From positions 1 to 64,000 of the forward strand of contig CAVXZW010000022.1 in the NCBI GenBank assembly GCA_963766445.1: a stretch of 64,000 nucleotides of DNA. Reading direction: 5' to 3'. The first letter of the stretch is position 1. Every line of letters begins with the position of its first letter. Positions 1-8,947 of the stretch are shown here, in pieces. The position numbers were made by a program, and so were the translations under genes. Below the pieces are notes generated by a model that saw nothing but the letters and a program-made list of their open reading frames with translations, was not told the origin of the DNA and made no database searches. Source of the stretch: JAICYJ01 sp963766445. GTDB taxonomy: Bacteria; Actinomycetota; Thermoleophilia; Gaiellales; JAICJC01.

Positions 1-829
1 ACTCGATCAGCAGCCGCGCATGGCCGAGATCGTGGGCGTCGTCCTCGCCTGCCGAGATGCGGTTCCAGAAGAAGCAGTTGCGCTCCACAGCCACGGCCAG
101 GTCGAGCACCCGCGGGCCGTAATCGGCCTGGTGGAAGTCGATGATCGAGCTCAGCCGGTCGCCGTCGAAGAAGAGGTTGTTGGTCTGCCAGTCGCCGTGC
201 AGCGGAGCGGGCGGCAGCTCCGAGAGCACCGGGCGCAGCCGCGCGAACAGCTCGTCGTAGGCGGTCGCGATGTCGTGGCGCCAGTCCTCGCCTCGGATGT
301 AGGCGGCCACCGCCGGCCGCTGGCCGGCGAGCCGCTCGACGGCAGCGACGGGCGCCAACTCGGCCAGCCCCAGCTGCACCACGAAGCCGCGCTGCGGCTG
401 GGGACGGCGCGTGCTCGAAGTCACCGCCGGCCTGGTGCATCGCGGCCAGCCCACGTCCGGCCGCTAATACACGTGCCGCCGCGAGAAGAACGGCTCCCAG
501 GTGTCCACGCCTGCGTACGTGTCGTCACCAATGGCAACGTCATAGACCTCGTACCAGAGGCCATCCAGCTCGACCAGCTCCCGGGCGCGCACGGCGGGTA
601 CGCCGCGGTCGGCCAGGTGGTTGGTGAGGCGATGCTGCCAGCGCAGCTGGTCGGCCGTTCGGCCCATCGGCGGCTGGCGCTTCACGACCGCCTCGCCGGT
701 GTCCCAGCGGCAGCGCGCCACCGCGAACAGCCAGCGCAGGTGCTGGCTGACGATCTCGACCGGCCGGCCCAGCACCGCCGCCGCCTCGGCCGGTTCGACC
801 GGCCCCCAGTAACGATCCGTGACGGCCAC
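1..829 (-). CDS. APH-family phosphotransferase (partial, frameshifted)
   Basis: Aminoglycoside/choline-kinase-like phosphotransferase that runs off the left edge. Read on the minus strand from a GTG at 829, the N-terminal lobe is followed by an HGDWQTNN catalytic loop and an IIDFHQADYGP metal-binding segment, the Brenner motif arrangement of APH kinases. The reading frame breaks near 465 (a base seems missing) and near 408 (one extra base after a Pro codon); between them the protein continues in other frames, so the gene looks intact apart from sequence errors. It is divergent from the rhodanese gene, with only about 20 bases between the starts. The small-molecule substrate cannot be told from sequence. 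Confidence 0.7.
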
Positions 830-851
830 GGCGGGTTTGTACCATTCAGCG

Positions 852-1694
852 GTGGGCGGCGTGCTCGTAAGCGTGGAGTGGCTGCAGCGGCACCTCGAGA
901 GCGTGCGGCTGCTGGACGTGCGCGGCGAGGTGGCCACGGAGCAGCCCCGCTACCGCGCCCACCCCGAGCACTACCGCGAGGGGCACATCCCGGGGGCGGT
1001 GTTCGCCGACTGGCGGGTCGACTTCACCGACCGCACCAGCGCGGTGCCGGTCACGATCGCGTCGCCCGCGGCGTTCGCGGCCGACGCCACCAGGCTCGGC
1101 ATCGGCGCCGACACGGTGGTGGTCGCCTACGACCACTACTTCAATGTGCTGGCCGGCCGGATCGTGCTGGTGCTCCGCAGCTACGGCCACGCCGCCAGCC
1201 ACGTGCTGGACGGCGGGCTGGCGGCCTGGACGAACGAGGGCTGCCCGCTTGAAGGCGGGGACGTGCTGGCGGCGCCTGCCGATCCGCCGCACCCTGTGCC
1301 GGCCGGCCGGGAGGGGGTGATCGACCTGGACGGGATGCGCCGGGCGATCCTGGGCGGCGCACAGCTGCTGGATGCCCGCAAGGCCGAGGAGTACAGCGGC
1401 CGCGAGACCCACGCGCGCCGCGCGGGTCACATCCCGGGCGCGCTGAACGTGCCCTACAAGTCGCTGCTGGACGGCGACGGCCGGTTCCTGCCGGCCGACC
1501 GCCTGGCCGAGCTGCTCGACGGCTACGGTGTCGACCTCGATCGGCCGATCGTGGCCTACTGCAACGGCGGCGTGTCGGCCACGGCCGTCGCCACCGCCGT
1601 GGAGATCGTGAGCGGTAGGCGCGCGGTCGTCTACGACGGATCCTGGAACCAGTGGGGCGACCGCGACGACACCCCGGTCGAGACCGTCCCGTGA
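852..1694 (+). CDS. Two-domain thiosulfate/3-mercaptopyruvate sulfurtransferase (rhodanese)
   Basis: Transfers sulfane sulfur from thiosulfate or mercaptopyruvate to an acceptor. It has an inactive N-terminal rhodanese domain (about residues 1-125) with a CDC25-like EHYREGHIPGA segment, and a catalytic C-terminal domain whose loop CNGGVSAT carries the catalytic Cys (about residue 237). Length near 280 residues is normal for the family. GTG starts at 852, 861 and 873 are all possible; 852 is chosen because TACCAT at 839-844 would act as a leaderless -10 box. Its TGA stop overlaps the GTG of the peptidase gene that follows. Choice between TST and MST activity is not possible here. Confidence 0.85.
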   Translation: MGGVLVSVEWLQRHLESVRLLDVRGEVATEQPRYRAHPEHYREGHIPGAVFADWRVDFTDRTSAVPVTIASPAAFAADATRLGIGADTVVVAYDHYFNVLAGRIVLVLRSYGHAASHVLDGGLAAWTNEGCPLEGGDVLAAPADPPHPVPAGREGVIDLDGMRRAILGGAQLLDARKAEEYSGRETHARRAGHIPGALNVPYKSLLDGDGRFLPADRLAELLDGYGVDLDRPIVAYCNGGVSATAVATAVEIVSGRRAVVYDGSWNQWGDRDDTPVETVP

Positions 1695-3022
1695 TCCGCC
1701 CTGCCGCCGCCGCCCTCGTGCTGGCGGCGTTGCTGGCGGGCTGCGGCGGCGGATCGTCCGCGACCTCGGCCGGCGGCCGGGCGGCCGACCCGGCCGGATG
1801 CCGCACGGCGGCCTACCCGGCACCGGCCGCCGATCGGCCTCGCTACACACTGCAGCTGACCATCGATCCAACGGCCCATCGTGTGCAGGGCACCGTCGCG
1901 GTCGCGTTCACCCCGGATATCGCCACCGACCGGCTCGTGTTTAGGCTGTGGGCGAACGGGCGGCGCTGCGCCCCGAAGGTGCGCGCATGGCCGCCGGCCC
2001 GGTGACAGTGGACGGCGCGACGCCGTCTCCGCAGCTGGCCGATCCGACCACGTGGCGGTGCCCAAGGGGCTCGCGGCCGGCCGCTCCGCGACGTCGCTGC
2101 CGTTCTCGCTGACCCTGCCCCAGCGAGCCGACCGCATCTCGCAGAGCGGCACCGCGCTTCGGCTGGGCTCGTTCTTCCCGGTGCTGCCCTGGGAGCCGGG
2201 CCAGGGCTGGGCGCTGGAGCCGCCGACGCGGCAAACCGGCGAGACCTCCGCGTCGCCGATCGCCGACTTCGACGTCCCCGTCCACGCCCCGGGCGGCCTC
2301 GGGTGGTGGCCACCGGCAGCCGGTGGCCCCGGGCCACTGGCCGCCCGCGACGTGCGCGACTTCGGCGTCTCGGCCGGCGACTTCAGGTTGGTGCGGCGGG
2401 TGGTGGACGTTCCCGGCCGGTCGGCTGACCGTGGCCGTGCCCAGCGGGGCGTCGCCGGGCAGCAAGCGGCCGATGAGGCCCAGGGCGCGATCGAGCACCT
2501 GTCCCGCCTGTACGGGCGGTATCCATGGCAGACGTTGACGCTGGCCTATGGCCCCGACCTGAACGAGGAGGGCATCGAGTACCCGACCATCCTGTTCGAG
2601 GGGCCCGACCGGCGGGCCTGATCACTGCCCACGAGATCGCACACCAGTGGTTCTACGGGCTGGTCGGAAACAACCAGGCCCGCGATCCGTGGCTGGACGA
2701 GGGTTTGGCCAGCTGTGCGGGCGGCGAGGCCGGGGGCGGGCTGGCGTTCTACACCACGGTGCGGATCCCGAGCGTGGCCGCGGGGCACCTGGGCGCCCCC
2801 ATGACCTACTGGGACCGCTGCCAGGCCGCCTACTTCGCCGGCGTCTATGCCCAGGGGGTGCAGGTGCTGGAGTCGTTCGGGCCCCAGCCGAAGATCGAGT
2901 GCGCGCTGCGCCGCTACGTGGCCGCCAACGCCTACGGCATCGCGACGACCACGACCTGGTGCGCGCGCTGGCGAGGAGTTTCCGGAGCGCCGGCCCAGCT
3001 CGCCCGCTACGGCGTGCGCTGA
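1691..3022 (+). CDS. M1-family zinc aminopeptidase lipoprotein, multiply frameshifted
   Basis: Secreted metallopeptidase of the M1 (aminopeptidase N-like) family. The GTG start gives a lipoprotein signal ending LLAGCGG, so the mature protein should be lipid-anchored. The catalytic segment near 2630-2710 reads HEIAHQWFYG followed 18 residues later by a Glu in WLDEGLAS, the HExxH-18-E zinc site. At least five frame changes (near 2000, 2300, 2340, 2430, 2612, plus one near 2960) separate readable blocks, more than in any neighbour. It could be a real pseudogene, but intact domain order and the general error pattern of the window favour a damaged sequence of a working gene. Confidence 0.65.
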
Positions 3023-3164
3023 GCAGAGCAGGCGGAGTCGGACGCCGCGCACATGGCGGCGGAGGTTGTGTGCGATCCGATATTGTCGGCGGCCGAGGTC
3101 GCACGTAGCCTCGCGAGCACGCGGTATGTGCACACTCACCATGGCGCAGACAAGGAGGAACTTC

Positions 3165-4562
3165 GTGGCGACCGACCTTGAACGGTTCGTCGACGCCGAC
3201 GGGCGAGACGACAAGATCGCCGATGTCCGCAGGCGGATCGACGCCGAGGGCATCACCTACATCTACTACCAGTTCATCTCGGTCACCGGCCGGATCATGG
3301 GCAAGGGCGTCCCCGCGCCGCACTGGGAGAGCATGGCCCGCAAGGGCTTTCAGCTCGTGTACGGATCGACCGCCAACCTGTTCACCGACCGCCACGGCGA
3401 CTACATCGGCTACGGGCCCGAGGCCTGGGAGCTGGTGGGCGTGCCCGAGCCGGAGACGTTCCAGGTGCTGCCCTGGGATCCGCGCGTCGCCCGCGTCTGG
3501 GTGACCTGCTTCCGCGGCCGCGAGGACGAGAAGGACGGCGGCAGCTTCCTCAGCTCCGACTGCCGCAGCAACCTCAAGCAGATCCAGGCCGAGTTCGAGG
3601 GCCGCACCGGACTGCACCTGCGGGCCGGCACCGAGCCCGAGATGATGTGGCTGAAGATGAAGCCGGACGGCACGCCCGACGTGGAGGGCGTGACCAAGCC
3701 CTACTGCTACCACATCGACCAGTTCTCCGAGCTGCAGCCGATCATCCACAAGGTGATCGAGTACGGCCAGAAGATGGGCCTCGACATGATCCAGGGCGAC
3801 CACGAGGACGCGCCCGGCCAGATCGAGCTCAACTTCAACTTCGATCGGGCCGAGCAGACCGCCGACAACCTCAGCACCTTCCGCCAGATCTGCAAGCAGG
3901 TCGGGCGCGAGCTGAACGTGTTCCCCTGCTTCATGCCGAAGCCGTTCATGGGCGTGTCCGCCAACGGCTGCCACCACAACATCTCGCTGTGGCGCGGCGA
4001 CGAGAACGTGTTCATGCCCGAGGGCGACGACCAGCGCCTGCCCAGCCAGACCGGCCTCTACTCGATCGGCGGCGTGCTCGAACACCTGTCGGCGCTGACC
4101 GCGGTGACGGCCCCCACCGTCAACTCCTACCGGCGGCTGTGGGACACCGGCTTCTGGGCGCCGGTGTTCGCCGACTGGGGCTTCCAGAACCGCACCACCG
4201 CGCTGCGCGTGTCGGCCCCCGGCCGCTTCGAGTACCGCTCGGTGGATTCGGCGGTGAACCCGTACCTGTCGCTGGCGGCGCTGATCAAGGCGATGGACGA
4301 TGGCATCACCCGCAAGCTCGACCCCGGCAAGCCCGAGGAGCGCAACATCTACGAGGCGATGGCCGGCGGCAAGGAGGTCAAGCGAATCCCGATGACCTTC
4401 GGCGACGCGCTGGACGCGCTGGACGCGGACGAGGTGATCCAGGCGGCGCTGCCGGACGAGATGTTCAAGGTGTTCCGCCACTACAAGCGCGACGAGTGGG
4501 AGCGCTACTGCGCCGAGGTGACGGAGTGGGACGTGAAGGAGTACCTGGACGTGCTGCCGTAG
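3165..4562 (+). CDS. Divergent glutamine-synthetase-family ligase (gamma-glutamylamide synthetase-like)
   Basis: ATP-dependent glutamate ligase of 465 residues, cytoplasmic. The GTG start is set by AAGGAGG at 3152-3158. Glutamine-synthetase landmarks are present in order: TEPEMMW (glutamate/metal Glu pair), HEDAPGQIE, NGCHHNISLW, QNRTTALR and FEYRSVDSAVNPYL. In the N-terminal beta-grasp, the family motif carrying the ammonium-site Asp reads FISVTGRIMGK, so Ser39 replaces that Asp, unlike GmaS at 23.2 kb (FVDMNAK). This suggests the amine substrate is not ammonia. It is followed by a glutamate-synthase-like triad, the same arrangement as the gmaS-mgsABC genes. The substrate is unknown; an ordinary assimilatory role is less likely but not excluded. 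Confidence 0.8.
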   Translation: MATDLERFVDADGRDDKIADVRRRIDAEGITYIYYQFISVTGRIMGKGVPAPHWESMARKGFQLVYGSTANLFTDRHGDYIGYGPEAWELVGVPEPETFQVLPWDPRVARVWVTCFRGREDEKDGGSFLSSDCRSNLKQIQAEFEGRTGLHLRAGTEPEMMWLKMKPDGTPDVEGVTKPYCYHIDQFSELQPIIHKVIEYGQKMGLDMIQGDHEDAPGQIELNFNFDRAEQTADNLSTFRQICKQVGRELNVFPCFMPKPFMGVSANGCHHNISLWRGDENVFMPEGDDQRLPSQTGLYSIGGVLEHLSALTAVTAPTVNSYRRLWDTGFWAPVFADWGFQNRTTALRVSAPGRFEYRSVDSAVNPYLSLAALIKAMDDGITRKLDPGKPEERNIYEAMAGGKEVKRIPMTFGDALDALDADEVIQAALPDEMFKVFRHYKRDEWERYCAEVTEWDVKEYLDVLP

Positions 4563-4643
4563 CGGCGCGTCGCAGAGCCGGCGAGTCTGTGCCCGACAGC
4601 GGCACTGCTCGTCGAGGGCGCGCGGCCGTTCGTGGCGGGTGAT

Positions 4644-4665
4644 GGTCAGACCCCTGGGTCAGACC
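4644..4665. repeat. Two copies of the odd palindrome GGTCAGACC
   Basis: GGTCAGACC occurs at 4644-4652 and again at 4657-4665 in the 228-base gap between the synthetase-like gene and the amidotransferase gene. The same word, with its complement GGTCTGACC, recurs between convergent genes near 34.99-35.03 kb. It is probably a dispersed intergenic repeat or terminator element. The rest of this gap shows no gene; a TACTAT at 4717 could be a weak -10 box. Confidence 0.5.
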
Positions 4666-4790
4666 TGGCCCACCGCGAGTGGAGATTCTCCATAGGCCAG
4701 CCGCCTGCCCGGCAGTACTATCGGACTCCAAATGCGCTGGCGAAGCGGGTTCACGCCGTCAGCACACGACCATCGAAAGGTTCTCCGCGT

Positions 4791-5722
4791 ATGTGTGGAA
4801 TCGCAGGGATCATCTACCGGGACGGCGCGCGTGACATCGGCCGCGAGATGACGCGATGCTGCAGTCGATGAAGCACGCGGCCCCGACTCGACCGGCTATG
4901 CGTTGTTCGGCCCGGCAACCAAGAACGTGCTCATGCGCTACAAGCTGGCCGACGCCAACGACGAGCGCGACTTCGAGTTCAGCGAGCGGCTGGAGCGAAA
5001 CCGATCCGAGGTCGAGTCGCGGCTGCGCCAGCTGGGCGCCCGGGTCAGCGAGGTCGAGGAGGAGACCGACTACGCGTTCCGGGTCACCATCGAGCTACGA
5101 CGGCGACCTCAAGACGCTGGCCGACTACATCGAGGACGTTCCCAACGCCGAGGTGCTGTCGCTGGGCCACTCGCTCGAGATCGTCAAGGACCTGGGCGAC
5201 GCCGAGACCGTCTGCGAGCAGTACGACCTGGACGGGTTCACGGCACCCACGCGATCGGCCACGTGCGGATGGCGACCGAGTCCGACGTCGACATCTCCGG
5301 CGCGCACCCCTACTGGGCCTACCCGTTCGCCGACGTCGCGGTCGTCCACAACGGCCAGCTGACGAACTACTTCCAGTGGCGCCGGCGGCTCGAGCGCTCC
5401 GGCCACCGCTTCCAGTCGGAGTGCGACTCCGAGGTGATCGCCGTCTACCTGGCCGAGAAGATGAGCGAGGGCATGGACGCTCGAGGACGGCCATGCGCGC
5501 AGAGCCTGGACGAGCTGGACGGCGTCTTCACCTACATCTGCGTGACCGAGGACGCGCTGGGCGTCGCCAAGGACGAGATGGCGGCCAAGCCGCTGGTGCT
5601 CTACGAATCGGACGACCTGGTGGCGCTGGCGTCGGAGGAGATCGCGATCCGCGCCGATCATCGACCACGAGATCGACACGTACGATCCCTACGAGGGCGA
5701 GGTGCTGGTATGGAAGCGGTAG
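4791..5722 (+). CDS. MgsA/GlxB-like class II glutamine amidotransferase subunit (frameshifted)
   Basis: N-terminal-nucleophile amidotransferase subunit of a glutamate-synthase-like enzyme. The start is fixed by MCGIAGI, which exposes the catalytic Cys2 after Met removal. Later motifs match the class: HAIGHVRMATES, VVHNGQLTNY and an SDSE-like CDSEVIAVY. Corrected length is about 309 residues. The frame breaks near 4852, 4880, 5094, 5239, three times in 5487-5508 and at 5656. Removing one base at each of the last four points gives LEDAM..SLDELDGVF, which matches the paralogue at 24.8 kb closely. Its TAG overlaps the next gene by 13 bases, as in the paralogous pair. Ligand may be a gamma-glutamyl amide made by the upstream synthetase (inference). 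Confidence 0.75.
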
Positions 5723-6500
5723 GCGAGCGCAAGATCACCTACGACGCGCGCGGGCTGGTCGAGCCGGATGCGACCGTCCCCAACGTCTCCGAGGTGGACG
5801 GCACAACGGCCGTGTTCGACGCGGCCAAGCTGACCACACGCCAGATCAACCTGGAGCTGAAGAGCCTGCTCTACGAGCGCGGCATCACCGACGTCACCGT
5901 CAAGAACCCGGGCGCCAAGCACTCGATCGGCGTCGGCATCCTGACCCGCTGCAAGATCACGTTCGAGGGCAGCCTCGGCTACTTCGGCTGCGGCGTGATC
6001 GACGGCCCCGAGGTGCACATCACCGGCCGCGTCGGCTGGTCGGCCTGCGAGAACATGATGTCCGGCGTCGTCGTCATCGAGGGCAATGCCGGCTCGCTGA
6101 CCGGCGCCGCCCTGCGCGGCGGCGACCTGGTCGTCAAGGGCCGCGCCGGCGCCCGCTCCGGCATCGACCAGAAGGGCGGCCTGATCCTGACCATGGGCAG
6201 CGTCGGCTCGATGACCGGCTTCATGATGCAGCGCGGCCGCCAGATCATCTGCGGCGACGCCGGCCCCGGCCTCGGCGACTCCATGTACGACGGCACCATC
6301 TACGTGGCCGGCAAGGTCAAGGCGCTCGGCATCGACTGCGTGCCCGGCGAGTGGACCGACGCCGACACGCGAGTACATCGACCGCAAGTTCGGCATCTAC
6401 GGCCTCGGCAGCGCCGCCCGAGTTCCAGAAGTTCGTCTGCGGCAAGAAGCTCTACAACTACGACAACCTCGAGCCTTCCGAGCGGAAGCTCGTTCTCTAG
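5710..6500 (+). CDS. MgsB/GlxC-like GXGXG-domain subunit
   Basis: Right-handed beta-helix (GXGXG) subunit corresponding to the C-terminal domain of glutamate synthase large subunit, about 262 residues. The repeated G-x-x-G-x-x-x-G pattern is clear (for example NAGSLTGAALRGGDLVVKG and GSMTGFMMQRG). Compared with its paralogue MgsB at 25.6 kb it is about 30 residues longer at the C-terminus. One extra base at about 6369 and one at about 6421 shift the frame; both lie next to third codon positions. It is structural in the complex and has no catalytic residue of its own. Confidence 0.78.
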
Positions 6501-6514
6501 AGGAGGAGGACGCG

Positions 6515-7957
6515 ATGCCTTCGGACAAGACCTCCTCGCGGCAGAACGTGCTCGGGCACAGCCGCATCTTCACCCCCGAGGTGATCAACGACATCCACGT
6601 CAAGGCCGATCTGGGCCGCTACCGCATGCGCGGCTTCTCGATGTTCAAGCCGATCCCGCACTGGGACGAGCTGATGTTCATGCCGGGCACCCTCACCCGC
6701 TTCGTGATCGAGGGCTACCGCGAGAAGTGCGAGACCAAGACCGTGCTGGGCGCCCGCTTCGCCAAGAAGCCGCTGGAGCTGGACATCCCGGTCTACATCA
6801 CCGGCATGAGCTTCGGCGCGCTGTCGCTGGAGGCCAAGATGGCGCTGGCCAAGGGCGCCTCGATGGCCGGCAGCGCGACCTGCTCCGGCGAGGGCGGCAT
6901 GATCCCGCCCGAGCGCGACCTCTCCACCAAGTGGTACTACCAGTGCATCCAGAGCCGGTACGGGTTCAACCCGCACCACCTGATGCTGGCCGACGCCTGC
7001 GAGTTCTTCATCGGCCAGGGCTGCAAGGTCGGCCTGGGCGGCCACCTGATGGGCCAGAAGGTGACCGAGCAGGTGGCCGAGATGCGCTCGCTGCCGGCCG
7101 GGATCGACCAGCGCTCGCCGGCACGGCACCCCGACTGGCTGGGCCCCGACGACCTCTCCCTGAAGATCCAGGAGGTGCGCGAGGCCACCGACTACCAGAT
7201 CCCGATCCAGCTCAAGCTGGGCGCCGCCCGCGTCTACGACGACGTGCGGATGGCGGCCAAGTGCGGGCCGGACATCATCTACCTGGACGGCGCCGAAGGC
7301 GGCACCGGAGCAGGCCCGCACATCGCCACCGAGGAGACCGGCATCCCGCTGATGGCGGCCATCCCGGAGGCGCGCCGGGCGCTCGAGGACGTCGGCCTGG
7401 CCGATGAGATCGACCTGGTCGTGGCAGGCGGCATCCGCAACGGCGGCGACATCGCCAAGGCCATCGCGCTGGGCGCCAAGGCGGTCGCGATCGGCCACTC
7501 CGCGCTGATGGCCCTGAACTGCAACAAGGAGATCCCGGGCGTCACCGACTACGAGGGCACCATCGGCGTGCCGGCAGGCCAGTGCTACCACTGCCACACC
7601 GGCCGCTGCCCGGTCGGGATCACCACGCAGGACCCGGAGCTGCGCAAGCGGCTTGTCGTCGACGAGGCCGCCGAGCGCGTCTACAACTTCCTGCACACGC
7701 TCACGCTCGAGGTGCAGATGCTGGCGCGCGCCTGCGGCAAGACCAACATCCACAGCCTCGAGCCCGAGGACCTCTGCGCCCTCACCACCGAGGCCGCCGC
7801 GATGGCGCGGGTGCCGCTGGCCGGCACCACCTACATCCCCGGCGTCACCGAGGAGCGCACGCTGAACGAGATCAAGAAGCTGGTCGAGCGACAGCACCAG
7901 GACGACGTGGACGACGGCCAGAACACGACCACGCCGCTGCACGCGGCCGGAGACTGA
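6515..7957 (+). CDS. MgsC/GlxD-like FMN- and FeS-binding glutamate synthase domain protein
   Basis: Catalytic synthase subunit (480 residues) with a TIM-barrel FMN domain (GMSFGALS, DGAEGGTGA, GGIRNGGDIAKAIALGA) and a [3Fe-4S] motif CYHCHTGRC near residue 358. A strong AGGAGGAGGA lies 6 bases before the ATG. It would transfer an amino or alkylamino group from the amidotransferase channel to an oxo acid, as glutamate synthase or N-methylglutamate synthase does. It is intact, in operon with the GXGXG subunit and the 143-residue protein after it. Electron donor is not encoded nearby. Confidence 0.85.
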   Translation: MPSDKTSSRQNVLGHSRIFTPEVINDIHVKADLGRYRMRGFSMFKPIPHWDELMFMPGTLTRFVIEGYREKCETKTVLGARFAKKPLELDIPVYITGMSFGALSLEAKMALAKGASMAGSATCSGEGGMIPPERDLSTKWYYQCIQSRYGFNPHHLMLADACEFFIGQGCKVGLGGHLMGQKVTEQVAEMRSLPAGIDQRSPARHPDWLGPDDLSLKIQEVREATDYQIPIQLKLGAARVYDDVRMAAKCGPDIIYLDGAEGGTGAGPHIATEETGIPLMAAIPEARRALEDVGLADEIDLVVAGGIRNGGDIAKAIALGAKAVAIGHSALMALNCNKEIPGVTDYEGTIGVPAGQCYHCHTGRCPVGITTQDPELRKRLVVDEAAERVYNFLHTLTLEVQMLARACGKTNIHSLEPEDLCALTTEAAAMARVPLAGTTYIPGVTEERTLNEIKKLVERQHQDDVDDGQNTTTPLHAAGD

Positions 7958-7959
7958 CC

Positions 7960-8391
7960 ATGACCAAGGAACCCGACAAGACCACGGTCGGCATCGACGC
8001 CGAGTACCTGTCAGGCCACCGCTTCCCCTACCAGGAGGACATGAGCCTGGTCGAGGACGTCGATCTGATGGCCGCCACGCCCGGCCAGGACATCAACTGG
8101 CTGGAGGACGTCGAGCTGCTGGTCGAGGACGACCTGCCGGCCGTGTTCGACCGCTACTCGAACTCGTTCCTGAAGCTGTACTTCGATATCCCCGAGGGGC
8201 GCGAGAACGAGATCGCGCGCAAGGTGCTGATCAAGCACCTGCAGTCGGGCAACAGCTACGGCATCCAGCTCAAGGAGAAGCACTGCAAGTTCCCCCAGCC
8301 CGAGCTGGGCTCCTGGGTGGAGGGCTCGCGCATCGTCGGCGACGACTGGCACGCCCCGGTGCTCGAGGGCTGGCAGCCGCCCGCGCACTGA
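7960..8391 (+). CDS. Uncharacterised 143-residue protein of the synthase-like operon
   Basis: I do not recognise this family. The protein is soluble and acidic: the N-terminal half is rich in Asp/Glu (VEDVDL, WLEDVELLVEDDLP) and the C-terminal half has HCKFPQPELGSWV. It has no signal peptide, no transmembrane segment and no metal-site cluster beyond one Cys-His pair. It starts two bases after the synthase-like subunit's stop, so it is almost certainly co-transcribed. The true N-methylglutamate operon further right has no counterpart, which makes it a marker of this variant system. A small accessory or substrate-specificity subunit is possible but unproved. Confidence 0.8.
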   Translation: MTKEPDKTTVGIDAEYLSGHRFPYQEDMSLVEDVDLMAATPGQDINWLEDVELLVEDDLPAVFDRYSNSFLKLYFDIPEGRENEIARKVLIKHLQSGNSYGIQLKEKHCKFPQPELGSWVEGSRIVGDDWHAPVLEGWQPPAH

Positions 8392-8511
8392 CCTCCGACA
8401 GATGCGGTAGATTCGTCGCGCGCCCCCCGCAGATGGGCGCGGACTCCGACTCCCAGGAGCGTCCGCCACGGCCCGGCGGGCGCTCCCTGATGCTCGTGCC
8501 CGCAGCCCCGC

Positions 8512-8937
8512 TCAGGCTCCCAGCAGCTCCGCCGCCTCGCGCGCGGCACCCTGCTCGCCCCGGTAGCTGAGCCGCTTGTGGTCGGACAGCGGCAGCCACC
8601 GCGCCGAAGCCACCTCCAGGCGCATCGCCGGCTCGATCTCGCCGATCCGCCCAGACCGGTAGCGCATCAGGTGGAACACCACGATCTTGAAGATGCGCTG
8701 TCCGCCGCGCGTGTAGACGTAACGCACGTCCGTCAGCCGCCGGTCGACGTCGCAGCGCAGCCCCGTCTCCTCCAGCACCTCGCGGGCCGCGGTCTCGCCG
8801 GCGCCCTCGCCCGCGTCGATCAGCCCCTTGGGTAGCGCCAGCACGCCGGGCCGCCCGTTCGGCTCGATCACCGCGAACCACCAGCGCCCGCGCATGCGCC
8901 GCACCGCCACGCCACCGGCCGACAGCTCGCGCGGCAT
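8512..8937 (-). CDS. Nudix hydrolase
   Basis: Hydrolase for nucleoside diphosphates linked to another moiety, 141 residues. The Nudix box is complete and regular: GLIDAGEGAGETAAREVLEE, followed by TGL. It begins 10 bases after the stop of the FAD oxidoreductase and so is likely co-transcribed with it and with the IclR gene. Substrate cannot be predicted; the link with a C1/amine cluster may be incidental. The 120 bases between it and the 143-residue protein hold no gene. Confidence 0.88.
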   Translation of the reverse strand: MPRELSAGGVAVRRMRGRWWFAVIEPNGRPGVLALPKGLIDAGEGAGETAAREVLEETGLRCDVDRRLTDVRYVYTRGGQRIFKIVVFHLMRYRSGRIGEIEPAMRLEVASARWLPLSDHKRLSYRGEQGAAREAAELLGA

Positions 8938-8947
8938 CAGGCCACGC

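Noticed and set aside
20..1252. 410-residue open frame on the plus strand
   Set aside because: Antisense to the phosphotransferase and overlapping the rhodanese in another frame; Arg/Ala/Gly-rich translation typical of GC-rich shadow frames.
1691..3022. Calling the M1 peptidase a pseudogene
   Set aside because: The zinc site and the signal peptide are intact, and the damage type matches that in essential genes nearby; undecidable without reads.
2622..4481. 619-residue minus-strand frame opposite the synthetase gene
   Set aside because: His/Leu/Val-rich mirror of a strongly coding plus strand; no domain seen.
4791..6500. Programmed frameshifting or phase variation as the cause of the broken frames
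   Set aside because: No slippery heptamers or simple repeats; the same kind of shift occurs in housekeeping genes such as purD, fhs and ettA.
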